Shown here: positions 52,201-63,063 of the stretch, in pieces
How positions within the stretch are numbered: the stretch's first letter is position 1
Layout: every line of letters starts with the position of its first letter
Notes under the pieces: model-generated
Seen by the model: only the letters and a program-made list of their open reading frames with translations
Told to the model about the DNA's origin: nothing
Database searches by the model: none
Made by a program: the position numbers and the translations under genes
Source of the DNA: Mya arenaria
Taxonomy: Eukaryota; Mollusca; Bivalvia; Myida; Myidae
Reading direction: 5' to 3'
DNA length: 64,000 bases
NCBI RefSeq assembly: GCF_026914265.1
Contig: NC_069125.1
Location: 68,960,046 to 69,024,045, forward strand

Positions 52201-55200
52201 AAAGGGTATGTTCAAAAAAGTTAAAATCAAGTTCTGTTTGACAAATGGACTCGAGATGTGCCATGTGATTCTTCCTATAACGGTAAATCAATGATTTCAA
52301 TGTATCTGCAGCATTAAGATAGTTTAAAACATGGTGACTATAGAGTGTAAAATTAAAATGATAGTAACTCTTCAAATCTTGTGAATTAAAACAGAAATGG
52401 TTCAATATCTGTATCATCATTTACAGCATCCATAAAAGCCTAATGTATGATCAGTGAATTAAATTTTTTAACCTTTTATACTTGTAAATTTTAAATCGCT
52501 TCTGAAGGGGGTTATTCCGAGTCTATAACAACAAATAGAGGTAGGACCCACAAACGGTTAATTTCCTTCTGTAGGGGGGAGGTCTAGTTCAAAAGTGCCT
52601 TCCCCCCGTGGGGTATATGTTTAAATGGAATAGCCCTGATATGTTAACTGTACAAATCTGGTGTGGATCGAACACATGTTCCCTTTCACTAAAAAGCTAG
52701 ATCTAAAGAGACAGTATAAGTGCTGCCTGAAGTGCAAGGTTCTGTGGGTTTGAACCACACCAGATGCATATAGCAATACTAACAATCTGGTACAATTTGG
52801 TTAACAACTTAAATATCTCTTGTTGCATGATGAACCTCTATGTTATTGAAAATTGATGGTCAAATTTGAAAATAGAGAGGGAAGTTTTTACCAGGTATTT
52901 CATGATGTGTGTTGTGGCACTGATACTGTCTTGCTATTGATCTAGCTGTTATAGTAGTATGGTAGGCTGACCGCTTAAAGTGTGAAAGGTTGTGGGTTTG
53001 ATCCCAACCAGATGCACATAATGTAGCAGTTTATTCAGTCTGTGACATAAAGCTTACAGTTATGTTGATAAATTTATGTTGAACATACAATACTGATAAA
53101 TACACAAATCTTAACTTGGCTTAACCTTTAGGTGTTCAGTGCGTCTAACGTTGAGCTGGTGACGAAGACACGTATGGAGCACCTACCCGAGGCAGACAAG
53201 GAGAAGTGCAAGAAGAACAACAAGTCGCCCATAGAGTCCTTCCTCGGGGTCGCAGAGGAGCACAGCAAGACACAGTTGGCCTTTAACGGGGTATAGTCAC
53301 TTTTAAGGAATTTATTATGGTTTTTTTTAATACTTCACAATGTTAAGTTTAGTTTAAAGAGTACAGATAACAAGTTTCTTCTATTTTGTAATGCTTTTTA
53401 ATGAATTCTGTATTATGTAAACTATGACATGCTTGAACTTCTGGAGGTGGTTGTCATAGTATGTGTGGGATGTACAGCTGTGTTTTTACATGTACATATA
53501 TCTTTTTCAGGACGTTACATCATCATCCAATAATCCATGTTCCATTACACCAGAGGAATACTTTGACAGTTCAGTTGACCTTGGTGAACGTGATATAGGT
53601 CGACCCCGTGATCTGACCTCTAAAACCCAGAAGTTTAAAGCTACATTGTGGTTGTGTGAATCCTATCCTTTGTCTTTACAAGAGCAAGTTGTGCCTATTA
53701 TAGACTTAATGGCTGCTAGTAATGCACATTTTAAGAAATTGAGAGATTTCATTACCCTTCAGCTGCCGGCAGGATTTCCAATCAAAATAGGTAAGCAAAG
53801 TTGTTGTTTTTTTATGATGAGTTCATTTCTCTTCAGGACAGTTTACTTCGATTTGCAGTTTTTGAAAGGCGAAATATTGGTTCTTCTGTACAATTGTTTC
53901 TCATATATTTAGCATGAAAGTGTTCCTTAATTATTGTATGGAGTAAAAACTTCCATTTTAATTAACAGGATTTTAATTAACATAACCAATATTACGTTTA
54001 TCTTTTTCTTTTTCTTTTTTGAGCCTTCATTAGCTGAAATGAGGAATATGCGTTCAGTTAATATAAGTTTACTAATATATTGAAAGTTACATTTCATTTT
54101 GATCATGGTTTGGCGTGCTAGATTTAACCATGTGTACATGTACTTACTGAATATATCTTATAGCTTAATTAGGGGAATTAAAGACAAAGTCTTTTTTGAA
54201 CTTTTCTGCTCAATTCAAATTGATGGTTTATAAGATATTTATTTGTTTTTAAATTGTTGCAGCTACTGAAATAACTTGAACAATCCAAATGAAGAACATG
54301 AGTTTAGTTCCTTGCAGAAAGATCTGATGATGAGCCATATAGAGTGGAATAATAACACTATATGTTGTTTTAATGGTGTTATTTTGGAAATTCAGTTGAA
54401 TGAGCATAAGCCCAGGTTGTAAAATTTGCAAGCATAAAAAAATCTCATTATGTCCCCCTTCGAAGAAATGGGGGTATATTGCTTTGCACATGTCGAGCTG
54501 TTCGTCAGTCTGTCGGTAGACCAAAATTGTCCGAATGATATGATGAAAATTCCTAGACCTTTTGTCATCAAACTTGACATGAAGGTTGGTTCGGACTAGT
54601 AGGTGACCCCTATTGATATTAGGGGTCATCAGGTCGAAGATCAAGGTCACAGTGACCTTGAACGCAAAAAGCTTGTCGGTGTGATTACTTGACAATGCCT
54701 GCACCCATAGCCCTCAAACTTGACATTTTGGTTGGGGTGACTATTTGATGACAATATAGATTTTTAGGTCATAGAGTCAAAGGTCAATGTCACAACTCAT
54801 ACTGGTCATTAAAATGACACCATATTTACTTATTCCCTTCTGCTAAGAGGGAACATTATGAAAAACTTTACCTACTATCCTCACACTTTGAATGGTCATA
54901 ATCTTAAAACAGCCTCAAAGGCATACAATGTCAATGACAAATCTGCTGTCATACATTTCAGTCCATGCATATTTCATTCAATTTGGGGGGGGGGGGGGCA
55001 TAATGTTTGACAAACATCTCTTGTTTAAATTTGGAACCCCAGCTGTATATCGAATAATTTTAATTGGACATGTCTGTTTGTAAGATGGAACGATTGTCAG
55101 AAGGAGTCCTTCATTGGGTTTTCCTCAGATTCTGTACTGAGTGTATATAAAGCATATAATTTAAATCAGATTGTTATTGAAATAACTTTTGTGAATAGGA

Positions 55201-56537
55201 TTTTAGTACATGGAGCAAATATAAACAGATGTATGTCTGTTTCAGAAATTCCATTATTCCATGTATTAACTGCAAAGATAACATTTGGAAACATATTTGC
55301 GAGTGATTCGCCAGTGCAGGGTGTGTCGACGATAGAGGATGCAGGATACATGTGCTGTAGTATCGAGGATAACTGCTTCGAAACACCACCTGGATACTCA
55401 AGACAAGGTATGGACATAAGAATTAAACCAACTAAAGCTCTTTTGATGTGTTTCAGGTCAAAATTTATCAAATTAATATGATATTATTACCATTTTGAAG
55501 CATTAAAAAGAGTTAAAAATGTTAAATAAATCAAATTGTGTCATACTTATATCATCAATGATTTTGTTGATAATATTTGCAGAAGAAGTAAACACAAGGT
55601 ACTGTATATTTGGCTTTAAAATTCTGGGTTTTAACATGTGTGGCAAAAAGGTGAGATATGTTCAGATGGTAATGTACAGTTGATGAAAATGATGTACAAA
55701 TATGGTATAGGTGACGTCCACCACCAGCGTTTCCAGGATGAAGATGATGCGCTTCTCCAGTTTGCCATACAGCAGAGTCTCTTGGAGTCAGGCTCAGAAT
55801 CCGATCAGGTAACTTTTCAGCCAAAAAGTTAATCTAGAGTTTGCAATGAAAAGAGATTATAGTTTATGTTCCGCCATTAAAAGGCATTTTTACCATAGAT
55901 TAATCTAAATGCTCTGACAAATTTCAGATAATTTATTTAACCTGTTCAATGCATCATTTGCATGGTATTCTGGCATTAGAATTTTTTTATATGATATTTA
56001 AGGTGACATTTTACGAGGCATTGGGACGATCCAATCCCCGCATCTCAAGAGTACAGGAAGAGGAGAGGCTGCTTCAACAGTAGGGCTAACACTTTATAAT
56101 TTACCTTTCATTTCAGCATTAAATAATTTGAACAATGAACACTAGTTGGACACTACTATGACAGCCTCATTTTGATCTTTAAACAGTTAAAATTTGAACT
56201 CAATTCCAATAATTTTGATGTGCGCTTATTCAACTATGTTTGCTTCAAAAATAAGTATATACACATCCATTATATGTACATGTGCTATAATTTATGGTGT
56301 ACTTTCAGGGCAATAGCTGAGAGTATAGCTTTGCAGTCTGGCATGCCGCCTGAGCCGATCCCTGAATACTCCCCAGATGAAGAGCGCAATGATGTTTCCC
56401 CACCCTCAGGCCTGGATAACCAGATGCGGGTTGCTCTGCAGGTGTCAGAACGGGAAACTCGGGAAGCGCAGCGTCTACGGCTACAGGAAGAGGAGGAACT
56501 GAAACGAATACTGGAACTATCACTTATTGAAAAGTAG
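43282..56537 (+). CDS. ANKRD13: Ankyrin repeat domain-containing protein 13 (ANKRD13A/B/D type), complete, 14 exons, 600 aa
   Basis: ANKRD13 proteins bind Lys63-linked ubiquitin on internalised receptors at the plasma membrane and endosomes. Exons: 43282-43377, 45219-45354, 46818-46942, 47347-47392, 48079-48132, 48484-48573, 48864-49047, 50402-50468, 53132-53290, 53511-53790, 55246-55407, 55711-55808, 56003-56079, 56309-56537. Phases agree and length fits human ANKRD13A (590). The N-terminus [14 protein letters not shown] is followed by ankyrin repeats at about 38-110 ([20 protein letters not shown]) and the GPCR-chaperone-type domain at about 115-460 ([42 protein letters not shown]). Four ubiquitin-interacting motifs end the protein: about 474-492 ([15 protein letters not shown]), 517-535, 559-573 and 583-598. 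This number separates it from ANKRD13C, which lacks them. Exon 1 is supported by phase 0 joining and by the PLHL match. It is head-to-head with GIT. Confidence 0.95.
44198..44472. mobile_element. MITE with ~52-bp terminal inverted repeats, ANKRD13 intron 1
   Basis: The left arm begins GACGTTAGGGATTGGAAGAA at 44198. The right arm ending at 44472 is its reverse complement, matching over about 52 bases with three mismatches. Only about 170 bases lie between the arms, and there is no coding sequence. No clear target-site duplication. Confidence 0.85.
45355..46817. other. ANKRD13 intron 2, no feature seen
   Basis: AT-rich intron between the first and second ankyrin-encoding exons. No recognisable repeat or gene. 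Confidence 0.55.
49084..50048. mobile_element. hAT-like non-autonomous element, ANKRD13 intron 7
   Basis: The ends are TAGGGATGCAAACAAAT (49084-49100) and its near-perfect reverse complement finishing at 50048. The flanks carry an 8-base direct repeat, GTTATTTA (49076-49083) and GTTATTTT (50049-50056), one mismatch. TIRs starting YARGG with an 8-base target duplication are the hallmark of hAT transposons. The 965-base interior has no transposase. It starts 36 bases after the donor of exon 7. Confidence 0.82.
50573..52636. mobile_element. PIF/Harbinger-like element with perfect 23-bp TIRs, ANKRD13 intron 8
   Basis: The left end begins GGGCTATTCCATTTAAACAT at 50573, and the right end finishing at 52636 is its exact complement over 23 bases. 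It is flanked by TGA on both sides (50570-50572 and 52637-52639). A 3-base target duplication and GGG-starting TIRs fit PIF/Harbinger, although the usual target is TWA. The element is 2064 bases with no transposase. Its interior (51309-51690) holds a degenerate minisatellite built on GTTGGTTGGACAGCTAT-like units. Confidence 0.78.
52690..53020 (+). repeat. Two tRNA-like (possible SINE) remnants
   Basis: Two related stretches end in a B-box-like motif: GTGGGTTTGAACCACACCAGATGCATA near 52745 and GTGGGTTTGATCCCAACCAGATGCACATAA near 52991, each preceded by a matching AAGTG(C/T)(A/G)AAGGTT block. Neither folds into a convincing intact tRNA by eye. They may be decayed tRNA-derived SINEs, but the call is weak. 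Confidence 0.35.
53791..55245. other. ANKRD13 intron 10 with a dispersed repeat
   Basis: Positions about 54450-54800 hold repeat-like sequence (CCCCCTTCGAAGAAATGGGG start, then AAGGTCACAGTGACCTTGAA, a near-palindrome). It is of a style I recall as abundant in molluscan genomes. A 12-base G run lies near 54985. Open frames here are not supported as genes. Confidence 0.5.
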
Positions 56538-57790
56538 AACTGCGGTGGAGATATCAAGATATCACAATGTATCTATATCATTTGTTCTCAAAGTCTGGCT
56601 ATCCTTGTGTCTGTTTATTCTAGCTTTATCCCGATATTAAAAAAATGCATGTACATCAATTACATTTTATTTTCTCTTGAAGTGGAGAGAAAAAATACAT
56701 GTTAAAGTTGTCTAGTCAGAATAAGTGCTATATCTTAAGATTTTTTATCATGATACATGTAAATGCTCCTTGGCTTGTTCTAGCATCTGTGAGTATTACT
56801 ATACATAATTAACCGCAGAATTTCTGAATAATTATTAAAAAGGAAGAAGTGTTTGCTATTGTGATCCCTTGTAGAAATAGCACAAAAACATTCTTGAAAT
56901 TGTGGTCAATAATAATCCCACGTTTGTAGTGAAGTATGCCTACATATCCTCGGACATTTTGTGATTGCTATTTCTTGATTTGCCGCCTAGTGTATACATG
57001 TATGACTAAAAATATCCCTTCAGCTGTTGTTAGAATGTATTAGATAAAATGGCACTGATAAATGCATTCCATTCTGTATAAACAATACACTGTGTACATG
57101 TGTAGTCTAGAACATTATTTAGTTTATAATGACAGGTTAACTTGTTGCATAAACTGTAGCTAGCCATTATGTGGCTTTCTTGTATGTAAGTACACTACAT
57201 ATTCCATGAGGAAGCACTTCGAAAGAAATGTGCTTATTGCATTTACCTTCTGTTGAAGTACAGAGCTTCAATTTGACCATAGACTATGAAAACCATGATA
57301 ATGAAATGAAACTTTATAATAGTGCATTTGAAACTAACTACAACTTTCCGTTTACCAAGGTACTTCACTCTTACCTTAAATATTCAGAGTTATGCCTCTT
57401 GGTGAACAGTTACATGTATGTCAGGAATGTGTGTTGGGGATATATGTCGGACTATCACTCACATATTGCAATAACAGTTTGTTCAAACCAAACAAACAAA
57501 CATGTAGTATTTGCTTTGTAGTGTTGTGAATGTATATTTTTTTATTTCGGAAAGCTGTGTTTCTTACTATTCCAATGCTGTTCTTGTTGTTATGAAAATA
57601 TGGATGTAGTGTTTGCCTTGCTTTTTATTATATAGAACTTCTTTACAAAACATTTTGAAATGAGCTTTTCTACAGATGAATTCACCGTTACCATATTTTT
57701 ATGTTGTCATATTTATTCCATTACTATAATTTTAATTGTTGTTTCTGTTACGGTAAAGTGCAAAAATAAATTCAATTTATGTTGTATGGG
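56538..57790 (+). other. Probable ANKRD13 3' UTR
   Basis: No introns or coding similarity are visible after the stop codon. AATAAA at 57765-57770 is a plausible polyadenylation signal, which would give a 3' UTR of about 1.25 kb. Earlier sites cannot be excluded. Confidence 0.45.
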
Positions 57791-59316
57791 AGTTGTTTGA
57801 TATCCTAACACAGACATCTTGTTCATATGGAAGTGCACGGAGATCTTTATTGACATCAAACCCGTACATGTGTTGTTGAACTGATAATTCCTGTCATAGC
57901 CAGCCTTGACCTGAAAAAGGTATGAAGCAAACAAAATGACAGAACTGTTTTAAATGCTGAAAATTGGCCATTTTTAAATAACTATCTATAGAAGTTACAC
58001 ATAGCAAAAAAACATGAATAATTCAGGCTACACACCTTCCTATGCTTGTCAATTCTGTAAATTGGGATTCATATCTCATTAAGTGATATAAAATTATAAT
58101 CAAACTCCATATATCTTAAATATCCTGACATTCACACTGAGAGCATTAATGCAACATTTGGCACACCTACCCATTGTGCACTGCAAAAACTATTCAAGGT
58201 TGCCAAGCCGACTCGTTGTTGCTTTAAAAACTTCACACACAGATTTAACCTTTAAGTATGACCTTTTTCTTTTGGTGCACATGAGTTAAAATCTGTGATT
58301 CATTGTTGATTCATAACATGCAAAAGATTTTAGCAATTATGACCTTGAAGTTTTAAATATAGAAGCAGAACTTAAATCTTAAGACATTTTTTTTAAATCC
58401 AGACAGGAAAATTATTTAACAAAGTAGTGTACCAAAATAGTGCTATCCAAATCAGTATTTTATCTTAAAGGCCATTATAGCCACGTTTTACAAAACACCT
58501 TGATGGGAGATTCTTTACATTGAAGGCAAAAGTCATTATATAAGAATTCTCTTTGAACATTATATTTGTTCATTGTTAAATCAAATACTGCTAGTTGTTG
58601 TCGAGCCTGGGAGAGATTTTTCTCACACAAACATTACTAACCTTTTCCCTTTTACTAAGCATGCATGTGCCAAAAGAATTGTACCGGTAATAAAGTTTGC
58701 ATATGTATTGACCATACAGGTATGACATATTTATAGCTGTCATAACAGGTAACTGTATTGACATATTATACCATGTATGAGAATATTGTTCATGATATAA
58801 TTACAATGTGTAATTGTTTTGCATAGTAATTGTTGGTAATAAATTCAGACAACCCTTGCATTTCAATAAAACAAATCCAAAAGAAACTATTAATATAGAT
58901 TTTTTATTCATTTTAAGTTATCGTATATACATGTACATGTATGTATGTATGAAAAGTGAAGTATAATACCTAGTAAGCCAAATTTATACAATACTATAGA
59001 GCATATTCAGTAAGGCATACCTTGAACAACGAAAGAGGCTGAAATTAAGAAAATCTTTTTTACACTTGAATGCCAAACCATATATGTTATATGAACAAAA
59101 CAAAACAGATGTCGCAACAATACCTGCTCATTGACACTTTCAGAATGCTTACAAACAGTCATTGCACATTAATCCATGTCTGGTCGGAATGTGTAATATC
59201 GTTAGCACTGATAGATATTTTATTCATGAATGAGACTTGTTTAAAAGCAAGTTAATAAACATAATTCGTATGAAAATATCAACATTTCGCAATTGTTCTA
59301 ATCCTCTTATGATGTT
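57791..59316. other. Convergent 3' ends of ANKRD13 and ARPC3; no gene
   Basis: This spacer lies between two genes transcribed towards each other. A minus-strand AATAAA at 58903-58908 is a candidate polyadenylation signal for ARPC3, about 410 bases past its stop. No other feature seen. Confidence 0.5.
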
Positions 59317-61512
59317 CTAATGGCCAGGAGCTGATAGACTTTTTTCCATGAACTTTCGTTTCACAAAGCACATCCACCACTGAAATGAGTTTGATAAAAG
59401 TAGTTAGGACAATGTAAATACATTCCATTTGTTGAACTTCTTTTTTTTTTTTAAATAAGGATTTAATTCGAGATTATTTTAGTAATAATGAACAGCATAT
59501 GCTCACAAAAAGGGATTGTTTGTTTATCATATCAAATGGTTTTAAAAAATGCCCCCGAATGTGACATTGACCTATGAACAAGGTCAGTACATGAAAAGTT
59601 GATCTTGCCTTTACGTGTCAAATGCATATAGCAAGTTATTTTAATTTGCCACTGAACATAAAAAATACCACCCATACTTGACACCCTACACTCTTATGTC
59701 CTTATATTCAGCATTCCATTGTGAATAAACACTAAGCGTATCTTTCACCTTAGAGGTAGGGACATTGGTCATGCACGCGACACGTCATTTTGGTATGTCG
59801 AACACATGTGGCAAGTTATTTTAAAATCTGTCCATACAAGAGAAAGTTACAGCCCCGACACGACAACCTTTACTCTATATATTTATATGCAGCATTCCAT
59901 TGTGAATAAACACTAAGTGTGACCTTGACCTTAGAGGTTGGGACACGGGTCTTGCTTGCAACATGTCGTCTTGGTATGTCGAACACCTGTGGCAAGTCAT
60001 TTTAAAATATGTCCATACAAGAGAAAGTTACAGGCTGGACACAACAACCTATACTCTATGTCCTTATATATGCAGCAATCCATTGTGAATAAACACTAAG
60101 TGTGACCTTGACCTTAGAGGTAGGGACAAGGGTCAAGCATGCGACACGTTGTCTTGGTATGTCTAACACATGTGGCAAGTTATTTTAAAATCTGTCCTTA
60201 CAAGAAAAAGTTACAGCCCGGACACAACTACCTATACTCTATGTCCTTATATGCAGCATTCCACTGTGAATAAACACCTAAGTGTGACCTTGACCTTAGA
60301 GGTAGGGACACGGGTCATGCACGCGACATGTCGTCTTGGTATGTCAAACACATGTGGCAAGTCATTTTAAAATCTGTCCATACAAGAGAAAGTTACAGCC
60401 GGGACAAGAGTTATTGAGCCGGACACACGGACAGACGGACACATGGACGTTACGATTTAAATATCCCCACCCTCGGGGGCATAAAAAGAATCATGGTACA
60501 TTGAACTACAATTTACAAAGAAGAATTATAAAATTCCTCAAGCCAATACTTGTAAAAATAGTTGTTACATTTTTTATCAATGATGATAGTATATTCATTA
60601 TGAATTAATTAAATACTATTATATGTATTCAAAAGAATTTACCTTGGAGGGTTTATCAGTCTGTGGGTCGAAGACTTTCTCACACATGCGCACACCGACC
60701 TCCTGTCTGATCTGCTGTAGGTACGATCGCATAGTTTCTGGAAATTGTTTAATTTTATTGAATATTTAAATACATGAAATATGGTGTGTGTGGGGGGGGG
60801 GGGGGTAAATTTGTTAATGAGATTTCATTTTTTCTTCAGAATTCTATAAACATACATGTTCCAAAAAAGACAATGCCGAACAAGACCTGTTCAGTGATAA
60901 AGCTATGGCTTTGTGATAAACACTGTGTATTAAAGGGGCACATTATAGGTTGGTGCAAAAACTTTTTTTTAATATTGATGTATTTTGTATCAACCCATAA
61001 TGTGCCCCATTATAGCTTTTTGATGAAAGACATTCTCATACTGATCATATGTCATTTCTGTTAAAAAAAAATGCTAGCAGATTCCCAATGCACCCACAAT
61101 ACCGAAGGTGTATACCTTCCTCAGCCTTGCTCGAAGGCTTCGCGAACATGGCATTCAGTGGGAACTTTGTCTCTCCAGGGATTGGGTAGTTTATGATGCC
61201 CAGCGTGTACATCTCTTTCTGGCCATCATTCTTTGACTGACACTGTACAACATAAGATAAATCAGAAATCTAACAATTTGACAAAAAAAATGAAAAAGAT
61301 AAAGCCTCAAGTTTAAAGTGCAGCACTAGGAAAGATGAACTGTTGGATTTTATAATGAAAATATATTCCTTCAATTTCAATAAAAAATGTTTTTATGCTG
61401 GTCCAAATTTTTAATAAAGTTATAGTAATGTATATCAACTTACCCTTTGTAATTTTTTCAGGCATTCACTGATGTAAAGTGTGATGTATATTAATGTCCT
61501 ATCAGCCTCACT
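59317..61512 (-). CDS. ARPC3: Actin-related protein 2/3 complex subunit 3 (ARPC3), 3' part: last four coding exons, 117 aa
   Basis: ARPC3 (p21) is a structural subunit of the Arp2/3 complex that nucleates branched actin. Exons in transcript order: 61512-61444, 61242-61116, 60737-60643, 59379-59317. The residues are strongly ARPC3-like: [58 protein letters not shown], and a final exon [20 protein letters not shown]. Junction phases (0, 1, 0) agree and the length matches the last 117 of about 178 residues in human. The first exon listed opens with an AG acceptor, so about 61 upstream residues are missing. I found no matching exon in 61513-64000, which is repeat-filled, so the 5' exons probably lie beyond the window. 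It is convergent with ANKRD13. Confidence 0.93.
59560..60480. repeat. ~181-bp tandem repeat, about five copies, in ARPC3 last intron
   Basis: GGCAAGT and the surrounding block recur at 59810, 59991, 60173 and 60355 (spacing 181-182), with a more diverged copy at about 59631. Shared segments include GTGACCTTGACCTTAGAGG and TTGGTATGTCGAACACATG. The array ends in a GGACAGACGGACACATGGAC stretch and CCCCACCCTCGGGGGCATAA, typical of a transposon-derived bivalve repeat (from memory). Confidence 0.88.
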
Positions 61513-61765
61513 CTGTAATGATAATAACAGTGTTAAGTCATAATGCTTCTAACACGAAAATGTATTCTACTCCACATACAAAAGCATATGTGCTGTAAAC
61601 AAATTGATTTTGAAACATTATTTTTCTGGAGACATTATTTAGAACAGGGCCTACCTGAAAAAAATGTTCCTTGATGTTGCATGACTTTTTAAAGAGTTGA
61701 GAATTATTATTTTCTTATATACTTGTAACATAATAAGACAACAGCTTGGTCAAAAGCCAAATGTT

Positions 61766-62840
61766 AAACAAGAGGGCCATGATGGCCCTGTATCGCTCAC
61801 CTGTAGCTTTGCTAAATAAAGTGAACATTCTGACCTATTATCATAAAGATCCAATGAAAAGTATGGCCCCTAGAGGCCACTCTTTTATTTGTCCCACTGA
61901 CCTAGTTTTTTACCCCACATGACCCTATCAGTAGGCAATGTTTCAAACCAAATATTTAAGACCTAGTCCTTGTGGCTTCAGACAAGAAAATTTTAAAGTT
62001 TTTTCCTATATAAGCCTATGTAAAACTTGTGACACCCAGGGTGAGGCCTCTTTTCACCACAGGTGCACAAATTGAACAATCTTGGTAGCGGGCCACTAGG
62101 TTATGCCACATATAAAATGCCAATGTCTTGTTGGTTTAGACAAGAAGTTTTTTGTTCTATATAAGCCTATGCAAAACTTGTGACTCCCCCCAGGATAGGG
62201 CCTCTTCTCCCCAGGGGCATAAATTGAACAATCTTGGTAGAGGACCACTTGGTTATGATACATACCAAATATTGAATGCGTAGGCCTTGCATTTTCAGAC
62301 AAGAAGATTTTTAAACACTTTCCTTATATAAGCCTATGTAAAACTTGTGACCCCCTAGGTGGGGCCTCTTATCACTTCAGGGGCATAATTTGAATAATCT
62401 CGGTAGAGAACCACAAGGTAAAGCTACATACCATATATCAAATGCCTAGGCCTTGTGGTTTTAGACAAGATTTTAAGTTTTCACTAAATAAGCCTATGTA
62501 AAACTTGCGACCCCCGGGCAGGGCCTCTTATCACTCCAGAGGCATAATTAGAACAATCTTGGTAGATGTCCATAAAGTAATTATACATGCCAAATATCAA
62601 AGCCCTAGGACTTCTAGTTTTAGAGAAGATTTGTTAAGTTTTCCATATCTAAGTCTATGTAAACCACGTGACCCGGGGCGGGGTCATTTTTGACCCCAGG
62701 GGCATAATTTGAACAATCTTGGTAGAGGTCCATTAGGTGATGCTACATATCAAATATCAAAGCTCTAGGCCTTGTGGTTTTGGAGGAGAATTTTTTTTAA
62801 GTTTTTCTTATCGGTTACCATGGCAACCAGAGTTTCGCAT
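61766..62840. repeat. Dispersed repeat start plus ~160-bp degenerate tandem repeat
   Basis: It opens with ACAAGAGGGCCATGATGGCC (shared with the tetraspanin array flanks). Five or so diverged units follow, marked by ATAAGCCTATGTAAAACTTG at about 62010, 62162, 62329, 62489 and 62650. Each unit also has a GGGGCATAATTTGAACAATC-like block. No coding potential. Confidence 0.82.
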
Positions 62841-63063
62841 GGAATCCATGTCTTTGAACAACTTTGGTAGAGCTTCATGCAAAGAACATCCCTGCCAAGT
62901 TTCATCATGATTGGCCAAGGGGTTAAGGAGATGTTGTTCGAAGCAAAATGTTGACGAACGACGTACATCAAGCGGTCACAAAAGCTCATTATGTCACTGC
63001 GTGACCTAGATTTTATAGAGATGGTCATTCTGACCAAGTAACATTAAGATTAGGCTTAAGTTG

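Noticed and set aside
54249-54704. 151-residue minus-strand open frame
   Set aside because: It runs through a dispersed repeat in an ANKRD13 intron, with no recognisable domain.
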